From Halomonas sp. ALS9 (GTDB taxonomy: Bacteria; Pseudomonadota; Gammaproteobacteria; Pseudomonadales; Halomonadaceae), in contig NZ_LXRG01000065.1 in the NCBI RefSeq assembly GCF_001651035.1, positions 186,001 through 250,000 on the forward strand: DNA of 64,000 nt. The letters are read 5' to 3'. This document shows, piece after piece, positions 1-7,372 of this stretch. Under the pieces are notes generated by a model. The model searched no databases and was not told where the DNA came from. It worked only from the letters and a program-made list of their open reading frames with translations. Each line of letters opens with the position of its first letter. Positions within the stretch are counted from its first letter, which is position 1. A program made the position numbers and the translations under genes.

Positions 1-43
1 TGCCAACTTTGTGGTAATACGCCTTCAATAACTGGAGAGAAAA

Positions 44-259
44 ATGTCAAATAAAGAGACGTTTGATAAATGGTTCAATAATTTAAGCGAGCAGGAACAA
101 GACGAAATTATCAGTTATATCATCAGCACCAAGCTAAGCATTTCAAATGAAGGATTTTTTTCTGGCCCTACCGGAAAAAGGCTTGAAGAGGGGCTGTTTT
201 CTGGGCCCGCTGGAAGCTCATCCAGAGAAGTGTGTGGCGGGTGCGGGCGTCCGATTTAG
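44..259 (+). CDS. Small hypothetical protein with C-terminal zinc-ribbon-like CxxC
   Basis: A 71-residue protein with a GGAG ribosome-binding site at about 35-38. The first 35 residues are a helical acidic segment (NLSEQEQDEIISYI). The second half has two FFSGP/LFSGP repeats (FSGPTGK, FSGPAGS) and ends in VCGGCGRPI, a single CxxC pair like half a zinc ribbon. I do not recognise the family. The stop codon lies 3 bases before an attC-like site (263-332), the arrangement expected of an integron gene cassette. The function is unknown. Confidence 0.55.
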   Translation: MSNKETFDKWFNNLSEQEQDEIISYIISTKLSISNEGFFSGPTGKRLEEGLFSGPAGSSSREVCGGCGRPI

Positions 260-262
260 CGG

Positions 263-332
263 GCATAACAATTGGTTGTTGCTGGACGTGCCTACGCTAC
301 GCTTCGGCACGCTGCAAAACCAAGCGTAATAC
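263..332 (+). repeat. attC-like imperfect inverted repeat (cassette recombination site, degenerate)
   Basis: The site begins with GCATAAC (263-269, R''-like), followed by GGTTGTTGCTGGACGTGCC. The other arm is GGCACGCTGCAAAACCAAGCG. The arms pair imperfectly with unpaired bases, as in attC sites. The right end reads GCGTAATAC where a functional site would have GCGTTATGC, so the terminal GTT core is mutated. It follows a small gene by 3 bases. Called by eye only. Confidence 0.45.
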
Positions 333-344
333 AAAGCGTCCGTC

Positions 345-372
345 TTGACGTACGTACTTTAAAGCGTACACT
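345..372 (+). promoter_or_regulatory. Candidate promoter/operator of the YefM-YoeB-type operon
   Basis: TTGACG at 345-350 and TACACT at 367-372 are separated by 16 bases. The spacer contains the palindrome ACGTACGT, and another GTAC lies in the -10 region. YefM-type antitoxins bind TGTACA-like palindromes, so this could be an autoregulatory operator. Inference from sequence only. Confidence 0.35.
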
Positions 373-404
373 TGGCGGATAGCTTAACACGCAAGAGGTG
401 CGTC

Positions 405-647
405 ATGACCGGAATCACAGCGACTGAGGCGCGCAGCAACCTTTATAGGTTGATTGACGAAACGGCCGAGTCCCATCAACCAATTGTCATCATGGGCAAG
501 CGGAACAAGGCTGTCTTAGTATCTGAAGAAGACTGGTCAGCCATTCAAGAAACACTTTACCTGCTATCTGTACCTGGAATGCGTGAGTCTATTCGTGAGG
601 GGATGGATACCCCCGTGGATGAGTGCGATGAGGAGCTAGCCTGGTGA
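405..647 (+). CDS. YefM/Phd-family antitoxin
   Basis: An 80-residue type II antitoxin starting at ATG 405, with GAGG upstream. The N-terminus (MTGITATEARSNLYRLIDE) is the Phd/YefM DNA-binding fold, followed by PIVIMGKRNKAVLVSEEDW, which matches the family pattern of a beta strand then SxEEY/W. The segment ETLYLLSVPGMRESI is typical of YefM, and the acidic C-terminus (DECDEELAW) is the toxin-neutralising tail. The protein should bind the downstream toxin and repress the operon. Its last codons overlap the toxin start (GTGA), indicating translational coupling. An upstream TTG at 372 would add 11 residues but lacks a ribosome-binding site. Confidence 0.9.
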   Translation: MTGITATEARSNLYRLIDETAESHQPIVIMGKRNKAVLVSEEDWSAIQETLYLLSVPGMRESIREGMDTPVDECDEELAW

Positions 648-907
648 CATGGAAGTTGATCTACACCAAACAAGCCCAAAGAGACGCAAAGAAACTAGCT
701 TCTAGCGATCTCAAGCTAAAAGCTCAGGAGTTGTTGGAACTGGTTGCAGAAGACCCCTACCGCAAACCGCCTCCATTTGAGAAGTTAATTGGCGATCTTG
801 CGGGAGCCTATTCTCGCCGAATCAATATCCAGCATCGCTTGGTGTACCAAGTACTCGAAGATGAGCAAGTGGTAAAAGTCCTCCGGCTTTGGAGCCACTA
901 CGAATAA
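644..907 (+). CDS. YoeB/Txe-family mRNA interferase toxin
   Basis: An 87-residue RelE-superfamily toxin starting at GTG 644, overlapping the antitoxin stop. Family hallmarks are visible: the lysine-rich first helix, NPY/DPY-type turn (AEDPYRKPPPFEKL), GDLAGAYSRRINIQHRLVYQV and the C-terminal LWSHYE, equivalent to the YoeB ending RYHY. Arg, Glu/His and the C-terminal His-Tyr are the residues used for ribosome-dependent mRNA cleavage in the family. It is intact and likely functional. Such pairs are common passengers in integron arrays, where they stabilise the locus. Confidence 0.9.
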   Translation: MTWKLIYTKQAQRDAKKLASSDLKLKAQELLELVAEDPYRKPPPFEKLIGDLAGAYSRRINIQHRLVYQVLEDEQVVKVLRLWSHYE

Positions 908-935
908 CGCGTAACGAGTCGCTGTTGCCGGACAA

Positions 936-959
936 TTTCTCTATCGCTTTCTCTATCGC
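936..959. repeat. 12-bp tandem duplication
   Basis: TTTCTCTATCGC occurs twice in direct succession (936-947 and 948-959), just downstream of the toxin gene. It is one of several short perfect tandem duplications in this window. Confidence 0.8.
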
Positions 960-1032
960 TGCGCGGCTCCAAAATTGCCGCAAAGTACGGACGCCGAGGG
1001 TGTAGAAAAACGCCGCAGATGGCTAAGTTCTG

Positions 1033-1233
1033 GTGGCGATCAACTACCAAGATCAGTTCCACCCCGTTACCTTTGAGCATGCGGTGTATTATCTGATTGA
1101 GCGCAAGTTGGACTTATCCGTATTCCATGCCAAGTACCGCAAAGCTGCGACAGGTCGGGTGGCCTATGAGCCACCCATCATGCTGAAAATCACTGATAGC
1201 AAAGGCACTGAAGTTTTTCCCAAAGCTTTCTGA
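1033..1233 (+). pseudogene. Transposase N-terminal fragment (IS1182/IS4-like)
   Basis: About 50 residues resemble the N-terminus of DDE transposases of the IS1182 type: QDQFHPVTFEHAVYYLIERKLDLSVF, then AKYRKAATGRVAYEPPIMLKI, corresponding to the family block in which a conserved YRNDxTGRxAYHP motif precedes LLKI. The reading frame then diverges (TDSKGTEVFPKAF) and stops, so the catalytic DDE domain is missing. No inverted repeats or second half are seen nearby. It is a remnant of an insertion sequence, consistent with past mobility of this region. Confidence 0.65.
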
Positions 1234-1285
1234 TCGCTCGCAAACGTGCATCGCCTATATAAGTGTTAAGAGGTAGGATAAAAAT

Positions 1286-1894
1286 ATGTCTATCGGAACC
1301 TGGATTGAAATTACAAAGCTAGCTCTTGGGTCGTTAACTCTTTTATCAGTGTTAATTGCATTTCTAGCGTATCGTGCAAATGTCAAAAAACAAGAGGATG
1401 ACCGTGTTCGGGAGCGAGATAGAGAGTTGACTTCACAGGCCAAAAAGTCATTTCAATGGGCGTATAATGTCCTTACGGACAACGGCGAGAATATCCCACC
1501 AGTTGCAGATAGGCTGAATTGGCTTACTGCTGCTAGGCATTTACTGCGTGCAAAAAAGCTTGGCGAAAAAGTGACGCACTCCACCTATAAAATTATATTT
1601 GACGAAATAGAAGAATATTGGCGCCACAGGTTTTATGTGGCGCTGTCGCACGAACCACTCCGTCGATGGACATATTTTGCTGATGACGATAATCCAGATT
1701 GGCCAGAGAATATAGAGATAAACTCAGCGCTTATTATTATTGATTTTTCCAACTGGAAAGATGATGTAGAAGACCCAACCGATAATGTAGATAGAGCTGA
1801 GATGATTCAAAAAGGAGTTTTAAAGGGACAAGCAGGGCGAGGGCTTAAATCTTACATGCAGCGCTTTGAAGAAATTAGGGCTCAGTGGAAATAG
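1286..1894 (+). CDS. Membrane-anchored hypothetical protein
   Basis: A 202-residue protein. Residues 9-29 (TKLALGSLTLLSVLIAFLAYR) form one membrane segment, followed by a charged stretch (KKQEDDRVRERDRELTSQ) and a soluble cytoplasmic domain rich in Trp, Asp and Arg. GAGGTAGGA lies upstream of ATG 1286. I do not recognise a catalytic motif. The gene is AT-rich compared with the core genes further on, which fits recent acquisition. The function is unknown. Confidence 0.6.
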   Translation: MSIGTWIEITKLALGSLTLLSVLIAFLAYRANVKKQEDDRVRERDRELTSQAKKSFQWAYNVLTDNGENIPPVADRLNWLTAARHLLRAKKLGEKVTHSTYKIIFDEIEEYWRHRFYVALSHEPLRRWTYFADDDNPDWPENIEINSALIIIDFSNWKDDVEDPTDNVDRAEMIQKGVLKGQAGRGLKSYMQRFEEIRAQWK

Positions 1895-2053
1895 TGTGAC
1901 TGATAGCTCTATAGCCGTTAAGTAGTTTTTTGGCCGACGCGTATTCTTTTTCGCTTCGACCGCATTTTAATAGCTGGTGCTAACAATGAGCTGTTAAAGG
2001 TGGCAACTTTCACTCGATGGATATGAAGAGGTGTTGGGTTCTCGCTTTTGGTG

Positions 2054-2086
2054 CAGCCTGATCCAGAAGCACCGGGCCGCTGCCTG
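2054..2086 (-). pseudogene. Short relic of soxR 3' end
   Basis: The 33 bases starting CAGCCTGATCCAGAAGCACC closely match the C-terminal coding end of soxR at about 13138-13173 and its relic at 4579. Matching does not extend far on either side. It is the third trace of the same gene in this window. Confidence 0.5.
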
Positions 2087-2160
2087 CAAGACCAATATCA
2101 TTTTTAAAGCGCTGCAGCCATTCTATAAATTCAAGTTATTCAAGGCGATCCATCAATATT

Positions 2161-3117
2161 ATGGCAAGAAAAACACTAAGTCTGAAGACGAAAAAACAGG
2201 TAGATGACACGCCCACCGACGAAGTGGAAGATCAATTCCCTGATGATCCCGAACAACGGTTTTTAAATGGCGTCGCTGTTCATCCTTCCCCGCGCATTTA
2301 CTTAGAGCCTGGTTCTCAGCAGCGTACTGTGCGAGCGATGGATTTGATTACGCCCATTGGGATGGGACAACGTGGGTTGATTGTGGCGCCGCCAGGCTCC
2401 GGCAAGACGACGATGTTAAAACATATCTGTCAGGCCGTGGCCGAGTCCCATCCGGAAATAAAGCTGTATGCCTTGCTGATTGATGAGCGCCCGGAAGAAG
2501 TGACCGATTTTAAGCGCAGTGTGTCGGCAGAAGTGCATGCATCGTCTTCAGACGAAAGCTACACACACCATGTCAATATGGCAGACAAGCTGCTTGAGAC
2601 GGCGCGTAAGCAAGCAGGCGAGGGGCACAATGTGATGATTGTGATCGACTCGCTTACCAGACTCTCGCGCGTTCATAATGCCGAGCAGCGAGGCAATGGT
2701 CGCACTATGTCGGGTGGGCTGGATTCCCGCGCGATGGAAATACCCCGAAAACTGTTTGGCGCGGCGAGAAAGATCGAAAACGGCGGGTCGCTCACCATTC
2801 TGGCCACCGTACTGGTGGATACGGGAAGCCGAATGGATCAGGTGATTTTCGAGGAGTTCAAGGGTACGGGCAATATGGAGCTGGTGTTATCACGTGATGT
2901 GGCCAATCAACGGATTTTCCCGGCGATAGATATTGCCAAAAGCAGTACCCGTCGAGAAGAGCTTTTGATTGATGCAAAAGATATTGAAAAAGTAAGGACA
3001 TTGCGTAGAGGTTTGACAACGCTTAAGCCCGTAGAAGGCGCGCAGAAGCTGCTTGAGTTATTGGATAAATATCCTACGAATGCCGAGCTATTAGAGGCAT
3101 TTTTACCCGCCTCTTGA
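2161..3117 (+). CDS. Rho-like ATPase lacking the N-terminal RNA-binding domain
   Basis: A 318-residue protein that is clearly the ATPase half of transcription terminator Rho (about 420 residues in E. coli). Walker A APPGSGKTT is at residues 76-84, the DERPEEVTDF motif at 108-117, Walker B VMIVIDS at 158-164, and GGLDSRAMEIPRKLFGAARKIENGG plus FKGTGNMEL form the Q-loop/R-loop region. Residues 1-45 are a short charged tail with no cold-shock-like primary RNA-binding domain. The ribosome-binding site is weak (AAGGCG at about 2142). The gene stands alone upstream of a strong terminator. It may be a paralogue that modifies termination, or a cargo-derived helicase. The fold is certain; the role is not. 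Confidence 0.85.
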   Translation: MARKTLSLKTKKQVDDTPTDEVEDQFPDDPEQRFLNGVAVHPSPRIYLEPGSQQRTVRAMDLITPIGMGQRGLIVAPPGSGKTTMLKHICQAVAESHPEIKLYALLIDERPEEVTDFKRSVSAEVHASSSDESYTHHVNMADKLLETARKQAGEGHNVMIVIDSLTRLSRVHNAEQRGNGRTMSGGLDSRAMEIPRKLFGAARKIENGGSLTILATVLVDTGSRMDQVIFEEFKGTGNMELVLSRDVANQRIFPAIDIAKSSTRREELLIDAKDIEKVRTLRRGLTTLKPVEGAQKLLELLDKYPTNAELLEAFLPAS

Positions 3118-3129
3118 AATGTCTATGAT

Positions 3130-3181
3130 AAAGAAGCTCACCTTTGGTTTTTTTTAAGAATCCAGGGAGGTGAGCTTCTTT
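3130..3181. terminator. Bidirectional Rho-independent terminator
   Basis: A perfect 14-bp inverted repeat: AAAGAAGCTCACCT at 3130-3143 and AGGTGAGCTTCTTT at 3168-3181. It sits between the convergent rho-like gene and the helicase gene and probably ends both transcripts, though the flanking T-runs are short. Confidence 0.75.
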
Positions 3182-3189
3182 GGTAAGTA

Positions 3190-4386
3190 TTAACGATTAC
3201 TTTGTTTATTAAAATTCAAGTTCGACTCGGGTACTGCTTTTCGAACCGGAAAGCCTGCAATCTCTTTGCGCTCAATAGTGCTTTTTAATCGTCTTTCAAT
3301 GGCACAAAGATTTTTAAAGTCACTCATGTCGACAAAAGAAATGGCTTCACCTGAGGCACCCGCGCGACCGGTTCGGCCAATGCGGTGGACGTACTCTTCG
3401 GGCTTAAAAGGTAAATCGTAATTCACCACACGGCTCAGTTCACCAATATCCAAACCACGCGCGGCAACCCCCGTAGCGACCAAGTACTTTAATTCGCCAG
3501 ATTTGAACTGAGCCAGAATCTTTTCGCGCATCGCTTGGCTTCTATCGCCATGAATGGAGTCCGCTTTGATGCCGCGTTTTTCCAGTTGAGCAACAAGCTT
3601 GGCTGCATTGTGTTTTTTCTCGGTAAAAATAAGTGCCTGATCCCACTGTTGCTCGTTAATCAAGTGACTCAGCAAAGCGGATTTAGTGTCCTTGTCGACG
3701 GTGATCAGCCACTGTTTGATATTAGCGGCGGCGCGAATGTTGGGCGAAATGGATATTTCAGCCGCCAGATCGGTCATCTTGCTATCTGAAAAATCGTAGG
3801 CCAGCGCCCGAACGTCATCGGTCATGGTGGCCGAAAACAGCAGGTTTTGACGGTCTTCAGGGAGGCGATCTATGATTTTATGGATATCGTCGACAAACCC
3901 CATGTCGACCATTCTGTCGGCTTCGTCCAATACCAAGACTTTAAGTTCATCAAAGTGCAGCGCACGCTGATGCGCCAAATCAAGCAACCTGCCCGGCGTG
4001 GCGACCAGAATATCGACCCCTTTGATCAGGCGCTCTTTTTGAGCTTCGGTATCCACACCGCCATACATCGCCATAGAGGTTAGGTGCGTGCGTTTAGCGT
4101 ATTGAGCCACATTGGCTTCGACCTGAACCGCTAACTCACGGGTCGGCACGAGAATCAGCGCACGGATGCGTTTGCCGCGTAACGTTCCCGCGTTGCTGAA
4201 CCGTTCCAGCAGAGGCAGCACAAAGGCAGCGGTTTTGCCTGTGCCTGTTTGTGCAGTGGCGATTAAGTCGTTACCCGAAAGAATGGCAGGAATCGCTTGT
4301 TCCTGGATGGGCGTTGGCGTTTTGTAACCTAGTTCGGTAATCGCTTGAACAAGAGGAGTGGATAATCCTAGTTTTGCAAATGGCAT
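3190..4386 (-). CDS. DEAD-box RNA helicase, RhlE-like
   Basis: A 398-residue ATP-dependent RNA helicase core with almost no tail. The order is: Q motif GYKTPTPIQ, motif I AQTGTGKT, Ia PTRELAVQ, Ib TPGRLLDL, II DEADRMVDMGF, III SATM, IV LIFTEKK, V ATGVAARGLDIG and VI HRIGRTGR. The short C-terminus (KAVPESNLNFNKQSNR) resembles RhlE-type helicases used in ribosome assembly and RNA remodelling at low temperature. It is transcribed from about 4.5 kb towards the shared terminator at 3130-3181. Family assignment is firm; the exact orthologue (rhlE or another RhlE paralogue) is not settled. Confidence 0.9.
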   Translation of the reverse strand: MPFAKLGLSTPLVQAITELGYKTPTPIQEQAIPAILSGNDLIATAQTGTGKTAAFVLPLLERFSNAGTLRGKRIRALILVPTRELAVQVEANVAQYAKRTHLTSMAMYGGVDTEAQKERLIKGVDILVATPGRLLDLAHQRALHFDELKVLVLDEADRMVDMGFVDDIHKIIDRLPEDRQNLLFSATMTDDVRALAYDFSDSKMTDLAAEISISPNIRAAANIKQWLITVDKDTKSALLSHLINEQQWDQALIFTEKKHNAAKLVAQLEKRGIKADSIHGDRSQAMREKILAQFKSGELKYLVATGVAARGLDIGELSRVVNYDLPFKPEEYVHRIGRTGRAGASGEAISFVDMSDFKNLCAIERRLKSTIERKEIAGFPVRKAVPESNLNFNKQSNR

Positions 4387-4578
4387 AAGGCGCCCTGACA
4401 GATCGTCGTAAGGTGTGTCGAAAATAAAAGATGGGGCAGTATAAAGTAAAAGCAGCCGACCGCTGAAACCGATTGAGGCGTTTGAAGCTCTTACTTGGCT
4501 TCACAATTCCAACATTAACCCGCATAAGGCCAGTTTCTGCACGTTAACCTGTCTAGCGATTCACCCTGGCCTGCTGCT

Positions 4579-4760
4579 CAGCCTGATCCAGAAGCACCGC
4601 ACCGCTACCTAATTCAGCCAGCTTGTCATCGGGGTTGTAGAGCGGGCAGCTGGTCATGCTCAGGCAACCACAGCCTATGCAGCCAGCCAGCTTATTGCGC
4701 AGCTTTTGTAGGTAAGCAATACACCTATCTAGTATCTGTTGCCATTTTTTCGCAAAAACT
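4579..4760 (-). pseudogene. soxR: soxR pseudogene (internal deletion)
   Basis: The sequence is homologous to the 3' half of the intact soxR at 13086-13577 and then jumps directly to the region in front of the soxR start. Relative to the intact copy, about 297 bases (roughly 13311-13607) are missing, and the join falls in a T-run present on both sides, suggesting slippage or microhomology deletion. The helix-turn-helix part is lost, so no SoxR is made here. The encoded relic still includes the CxxC region, with point changes. The neighbouring VOC gene and its SoxR promoter were retained. Confidence 0.8.
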
Positions 4761-4762
4761 AC

Positions 4763-4793
4763 TTTACCTAAAGTTAAGTTGAGGTTTTATCCT
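4763..4793 (+). promoter_or_regulatory. SoxR-type promoter of VOC gene copy A
   Basis: TTTACC (4763-4768) and TATCCT (4788-4793) are 19 bases apart, with the dyad CCTAAAGTTAAGTTGAGG (4767-4784) in the spacer. An overlong 19-bp spacer with a CCTCAAGTTAACTTGAGG-like box is the hallmark of SoxR-activated promoters (soxS). Because the adjacent soxR is broken, control would come from the intact copy at 13086-13577. Confidence 0.8.
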
Positions 4794-4822
4794 GCCATTT
4801 CACCTAACGCAAGGAGACACTA

Positions 4823-5248
4823 ATGTACTTAGAACACGTTAATCTGGTGGTTGCTGATATGGATGCCATGCTGGATTTTTACCGCGCCGTGTTCCCGCAT
4901 TGGCGGGTGCGCGATGAAGGCCATGGCGAGTGGTATGGCAAGCCACGCAAATGGATTCACTTTGGTGACGATGGCCACTACCTGGCGTTAAGCGATCATG
5001 GCGAAGGGGTAAACCGTGATCTGAAAGGCTACACCGTTGGACTGGCCCATTTTGCTTACGTGACCGATAACCTTGATGCCGTTGTGGCCAGGTTAAATAA
5101 CGCCGGTTTTGCCATTGCCAAACCTGGCGCTAAAGAGCCATTTCGCAAAAATGTCTATTTTGTCGATCCGGCCGGGTTTGAAGTGGAGTTTGTCGAGTAC
5201 CTGAGTGACATCCCGGCCGAGCGGAATTTAAACCGCGATGCTCAGTAG
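4823..5248 (+). CDS. VOC/glyoxalase-family protein, copy A
   Basis: A 141-residue vicinal-oxygen-chelate protein with the paired beta-alpha-beta-beta-beta modules. The first begins MYLEHVNLVVADMDAMLDFY and the second LAHFAYVTDNLDAVVARL, ending in the typical VYFVDPAGFEVEFVEY. His5 and Glu near residue 126 occupy usual metal-ligand positions. AAGGAG (4811-4816) precedes the ATG. It differs from copy B (13682-14107) at about 7 of 141 residues. The SoxR promoter suggests a role in handling redox-cycling compounds or their products, for example as a glyoxalase- or dioxygenase-like enzyme or an antibiotic-binding protein. The substrate is unknown. Confidence 0.88.
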   Translation: MYLEHVNLVVADMDAMLDFYRAVFPHWRVRDEGHGEWYGKPRKWIHFGDDGHYLALSDHGEGVNRDLKGYTVGLAHFAYVTDNLDAVVARLNNAGFAIAKPGAKEPFRKNVYFVDPAGFEVEFVEYLSDIPAERNLNRDAQ

Positions 5249-5286
5249 CATGCGGTGCAGGTAGAAGCACAACAACCAGAAGCGCA

Positions 5287-5324
5287 GAAACGGCAGGGTG
5301 AGGAGAGATGAGAACTGCCGTTTC
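5287..5324 (+). terminator. Hairpin downstream of VOC copy A
   Basis: GAAACGGCAG (5287-5296) pairs perfectly with CTGCCGTTTC (5315-5324) around an 18-base loop. There is no T-run, so termination would be weak; it could instead be a processing or boundary structure. Confidence 0.4.
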
Positions 5325-5366
5325 GTAACCGCGTTTGCTGAGCGGCGTTAAGTAATAGGAGAGTTT

Positions 5367-5768
5367 ATGAACTCGAATGTAGCCCGCTACGGGGTAATCC
5401 TGAACACTGAGAACTACGCGGAGTGCGTAGCTTTCTACCGAGATCTATTAGGTTTGCGTCAATTGTTCGAGAGAGAGGACGACGGCTTTAAGCTGACTTG
5501 TCTTGAGTTCGGTCATGGATATTTAATGGTCGAGCAGGGCGGCAAAGCAAAGAACGGCGTCAAATCGCCAGAAGAGGGTAGCTTTAAATTGCGATTCAAC
5601 GTGGACGACATGGAGGAAGCGCTGATGGAAATCAGGTCCTGGGGCATTCAAGCTGCCATTACCGAAAACACGTGGGGCAGAACCATCAATATCAGCGACC
5701 CTGATGGCAACCGGGTTGGAATCAGAGATGAGGCTGGCTTCGTACACCAGATCAATACCCGTTGCTGA
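5367..5768 (+). CDS. VOC/glyoxalase-family protein, distinct type
   Basis: A 133-residue vicinal-oxygen-chelate protein not closely related to copies A and B. N-terminal module: VARYGVILNTENYAECVAFYRDLLGLRQLFE. C-terminal module: FKLRFNVDDMEEALMEIRSWG, closing with TINISDPDGNRVGI, the family signature. AGGAGAG precedes the ATG. It resembles the bleomycin-resistance/glyoxalase I-like group. It stands alone between other single genes in the accessory region. The substrate is unknown. Confidence 0.85.
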   Translation: MNSNVARYGVILNTENYAECVAFYRDLLGLRQLFEREDDGFKLTCLEFGHGYLMVEQGGKAKNGVKSPEEGSFKLRFNVDDMEEALMEIRSWGIQAAITENTWGRTINISDPDGNRVGIRDEAGFVHQINTRC

Positions 5769-5827
5769 ATGTGGAATAACTACGTGCTGCGCTCTCTCAA
5801 TTTTCCGATGAGTAACTCGTTAGGGCT

Positions 5828-6166
5828 ATGAGCGAATACATGACATTAGTTGAGTTTTTCATATTGCTGGCATGGTGGTTCGCTCCGCCATTGATTATTG
5901 CGTCAAGTATTCACATTTTGTTGTACTGTAAATGGACACCACTTAGAAACAAACCGGCTTTGGCTCTGATTGGAATCTTCGGCGTCATCATCATTAGTCC
6001 GGTACTCGGGGTCTTTGGGTTGATTTTGCCAATCTCTATGCCGCGATGGCTGGGCGCGACTGACAACCTGCTTTTTTTACCCATGGCATTCATCATCGTT
6101 GGCGTATCCACCGCTGTAATGTTGTTCACTGTTTCGTTGCTTCATAGGCGCACTTCCGCGCCCTAA
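5828..6166 (+). CDS. Small integral membrane protein
   Basis: A 112-residue protein with three predicted membrane segments: residues about 9-30 (FFILLAWWFAPPLIIASSI), 44-70 (ALALIGIFGVIIISPVLGVFGL) and 80-104. No recognised family. The gene is bracketed by GTTAGGG (5819-5825) just before its start and GCCCTAATAAC (6160-6170) over its stop codon. These are complementary ends of the sort seen at cassette boundaries, although no full attC hairpin is visible. The function is unknown. Confidence 0.6.
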   Translation: MSEYMTLVEFFILLAWWFAPPLIIASSIHILLYCKWTPLRNKPALALIGIFGVIIISPVLGVFGLILPISMPRWLGATDNLLFLPMAFIIVGVSTAVMLFTVSLLHRRTSAP

Positions 6167-6340
6167 TAACTCAAGGGCAAGGTATACTAAGCCTTGAAGA
6201 ACTTTCGGATCAAAAGAACCTACAACTTTGCCGTACCACTATTTCGAGCGAAGCGGTTCAGTGGTTACAAGACAATCTAGCCACTAACAATGCACTGTAT
6301 TTTTGCATCATTAGTACGAGTCTAATTAGGTGCGTCATTT

Positions 6341-6385
6341 GGGGCCTATGGCCCCGGCGGTGCGCACAAATTCGTGCGAAGGCGC
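6341..6385 (+). promoter_or_regulatory. GC-rich hairpins in front of the L,D-transpeptidase gene
   Basis: GGGGCC-TAT-GGCCCC (6341-6355) is a perfect 6-bp hairpin. It is followed by a second GC-rich imperfect repeat, GTGCGCAC...AAGGCGCAC. They lie within 55 bases of the start codon and may fold in the leader mRNA or end an upstream transcript. Confidence 0.35.
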
Positions 6386-6393
6386 ACGGCGTA

Positions 6394-6939
6394 ATGCTAA
6401 AGGCGATTAAAGTGCGACACAGACTGATAGCAATTTTATTAATTGTTCTGGTTCTTGGGGCAGGTGCCTACTTTGCAGATTCCCGCTTGCCAGCGTTGCT
6501 TGCTGAAGAACTTCCGCAGGCAGAGGCAGTGCTGGTTATCAAAGAAGAGCGGAAACTTTATCTATTAAGGGATGGTGAGCCCTACCGTGAATACGGGATT
6601 GCACTCGGGGGTAATCCGGTCGGGCATAAAAAGGAGGAAGGTGATCAACGGACACCGGAAGGCGACTATGTACTCGATTGGAGAAACCCTAACAGCATGG
6701 CGCATCTGTCTCTCCACGTTTCATACCCAAACGAGGAGGATCAAGCTCAGGCGGAGGCGCGTGGTGTTTCGGCTGGGGGGATGATCATGATCCACGGCCA
6801 GAGAAACGGATTTGGCTGGTTGGGTCGTCTACTCCAACGGTGGGATTGGACTGATGGTTGCATAGCCGTGACAAATGTCGAGATGGAAGAAATTTGGCAC
6901 GCGGTGCCAAACGGAACACCAATTCGTATTGAGCCCTAG
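6394..6939 (+). CDS. L,D-transpeptidase family (YkuD-fold) protein, membrane anchored
   Basis: A 181-residue protein with one N-terminal membrane anchor (residues 10-27, RLIAILLIVLVLGAGAYF), which places the catalytic domain in the periplasm. The YkuD-like domain starts at about residue 45 (AVLVIKEERKLYLLRDGE). It contains GDQRTPEGDY, IHGQ (His134) and TDGCIAVTN with the catalytic Cys156. The residue before GC is Asp, not the His of classical cross-linking enzymes, as in the YafK-like branch. A role in peptidoglycan cross-link or lipoprotein-link turnover is likely. The ribosome-binding site is weak. Confidence 0.85.
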   Translation: MLKAIKVRHRLIAILLIVLVLGAGAYFADSRLPALLAEELPQAEAVLVIKEERKLYLLRDGEPYREYGIALGGNPVGHKKEEGDQRTPEGDYVLDWRNPNSMAHLSLHVSYPNEEDQAQAEARGVSAGGMIMIHGQRNGFGWLGRLLQRWDWTDGCIAVTNVEMEEIWHAVPNGTPIRIEP

Positions 6940-7372
6940 ATGCATGCTAAGTCACGCCACGCCTAAGCTCGCTCTAAAACACGAAGTTTCTGCAAAGCAA
7001 CGCTAGCTAAGCCAAACCTATCAATTCAGGTTGGTTAGCTGCCTTTATGAGTCTAGAAATCAATTATGAGTGTGCACCGGCTGATTTCGAAATCGTAGCG
7101 GTTAATGGTTTGGGCGGGGTTTGATAAACGCTTAAGCGGGGGAGGCTGGTTATTTTGTAAAAGGTAGCAGTTCAGTTTGAATAGATGAGGCCCAAATTAA
7201 ATTTTACCTTTTGCGGTGAATAAGTGGCTGTCTTGTTCTATCTTGGTAGGCAGCAATGTACCGCTTCGCCAGTCGTACTATTTCTTCAGTTTCAGTTCTG
7301 AGATTCATGAGCCTAAGCGGCGCCAAAGCGACTAGCTTCTTGGTGTCGTTCCATACAAAAAGGGAGTGACAG
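6940..7372. other. Intergenic region upstream of the lodA-like gene
   Basis: No convincing gene. It contains a bulged hairpin at 7005-7040 and a longer-range pair, GTAAAAGGTA (about 7157) with TACCTTTTGC (about 7205). The last 40 bases carry the lodA-like ribosome-binding site (AAAGGGAGTG). The oxidase operon promoter must lie here, but no clear -35/-10 pair stands out. Confidence 0.5.
7005..7040 (+). repeat. Bulged hairpin ending in GTTAGCT
   Basis: AGCTAA-(G)-CCA-(A)-ACCT pairs with AGGT-TGG-TTAGCT around an 8-base loop, with two unpaired bases on the left arm only. It may be the L,D-transpeptidase transcript end. The one-sided bulges and the terminal GTTAGCT also recall folded attC sites, but it is shorter than any standard one. 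Confidence 0.45.

Larger units (their letters stand above)
4387..4822. other. Intergenic region with helicase promoter side, soxR relic and SoxR-type promoter
   Basis: No intact gene. The left part is the upstream region of the helicase gene. From 4579 to about 4750 lies the decayed 3' portion of soxR on the minus strand. At 4763-4793 lies a SoxR-type promoter reading right into the VOC gene. Confidence 0.7.

Noticed and set aside
147..329. Alternative 60-codon frame over the first small gene and the attC-like site
   Set aside because: It reads through the inverted repeat and has no ribosome-binding site; the frame at 44-259 is better supported.
5769..5826. Possible full attC between the second VOC gene and the small membrane-protein gene
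   Set aside because: GTTAGGG is present but the upstream 50 bases do not fold into paired attC arms.
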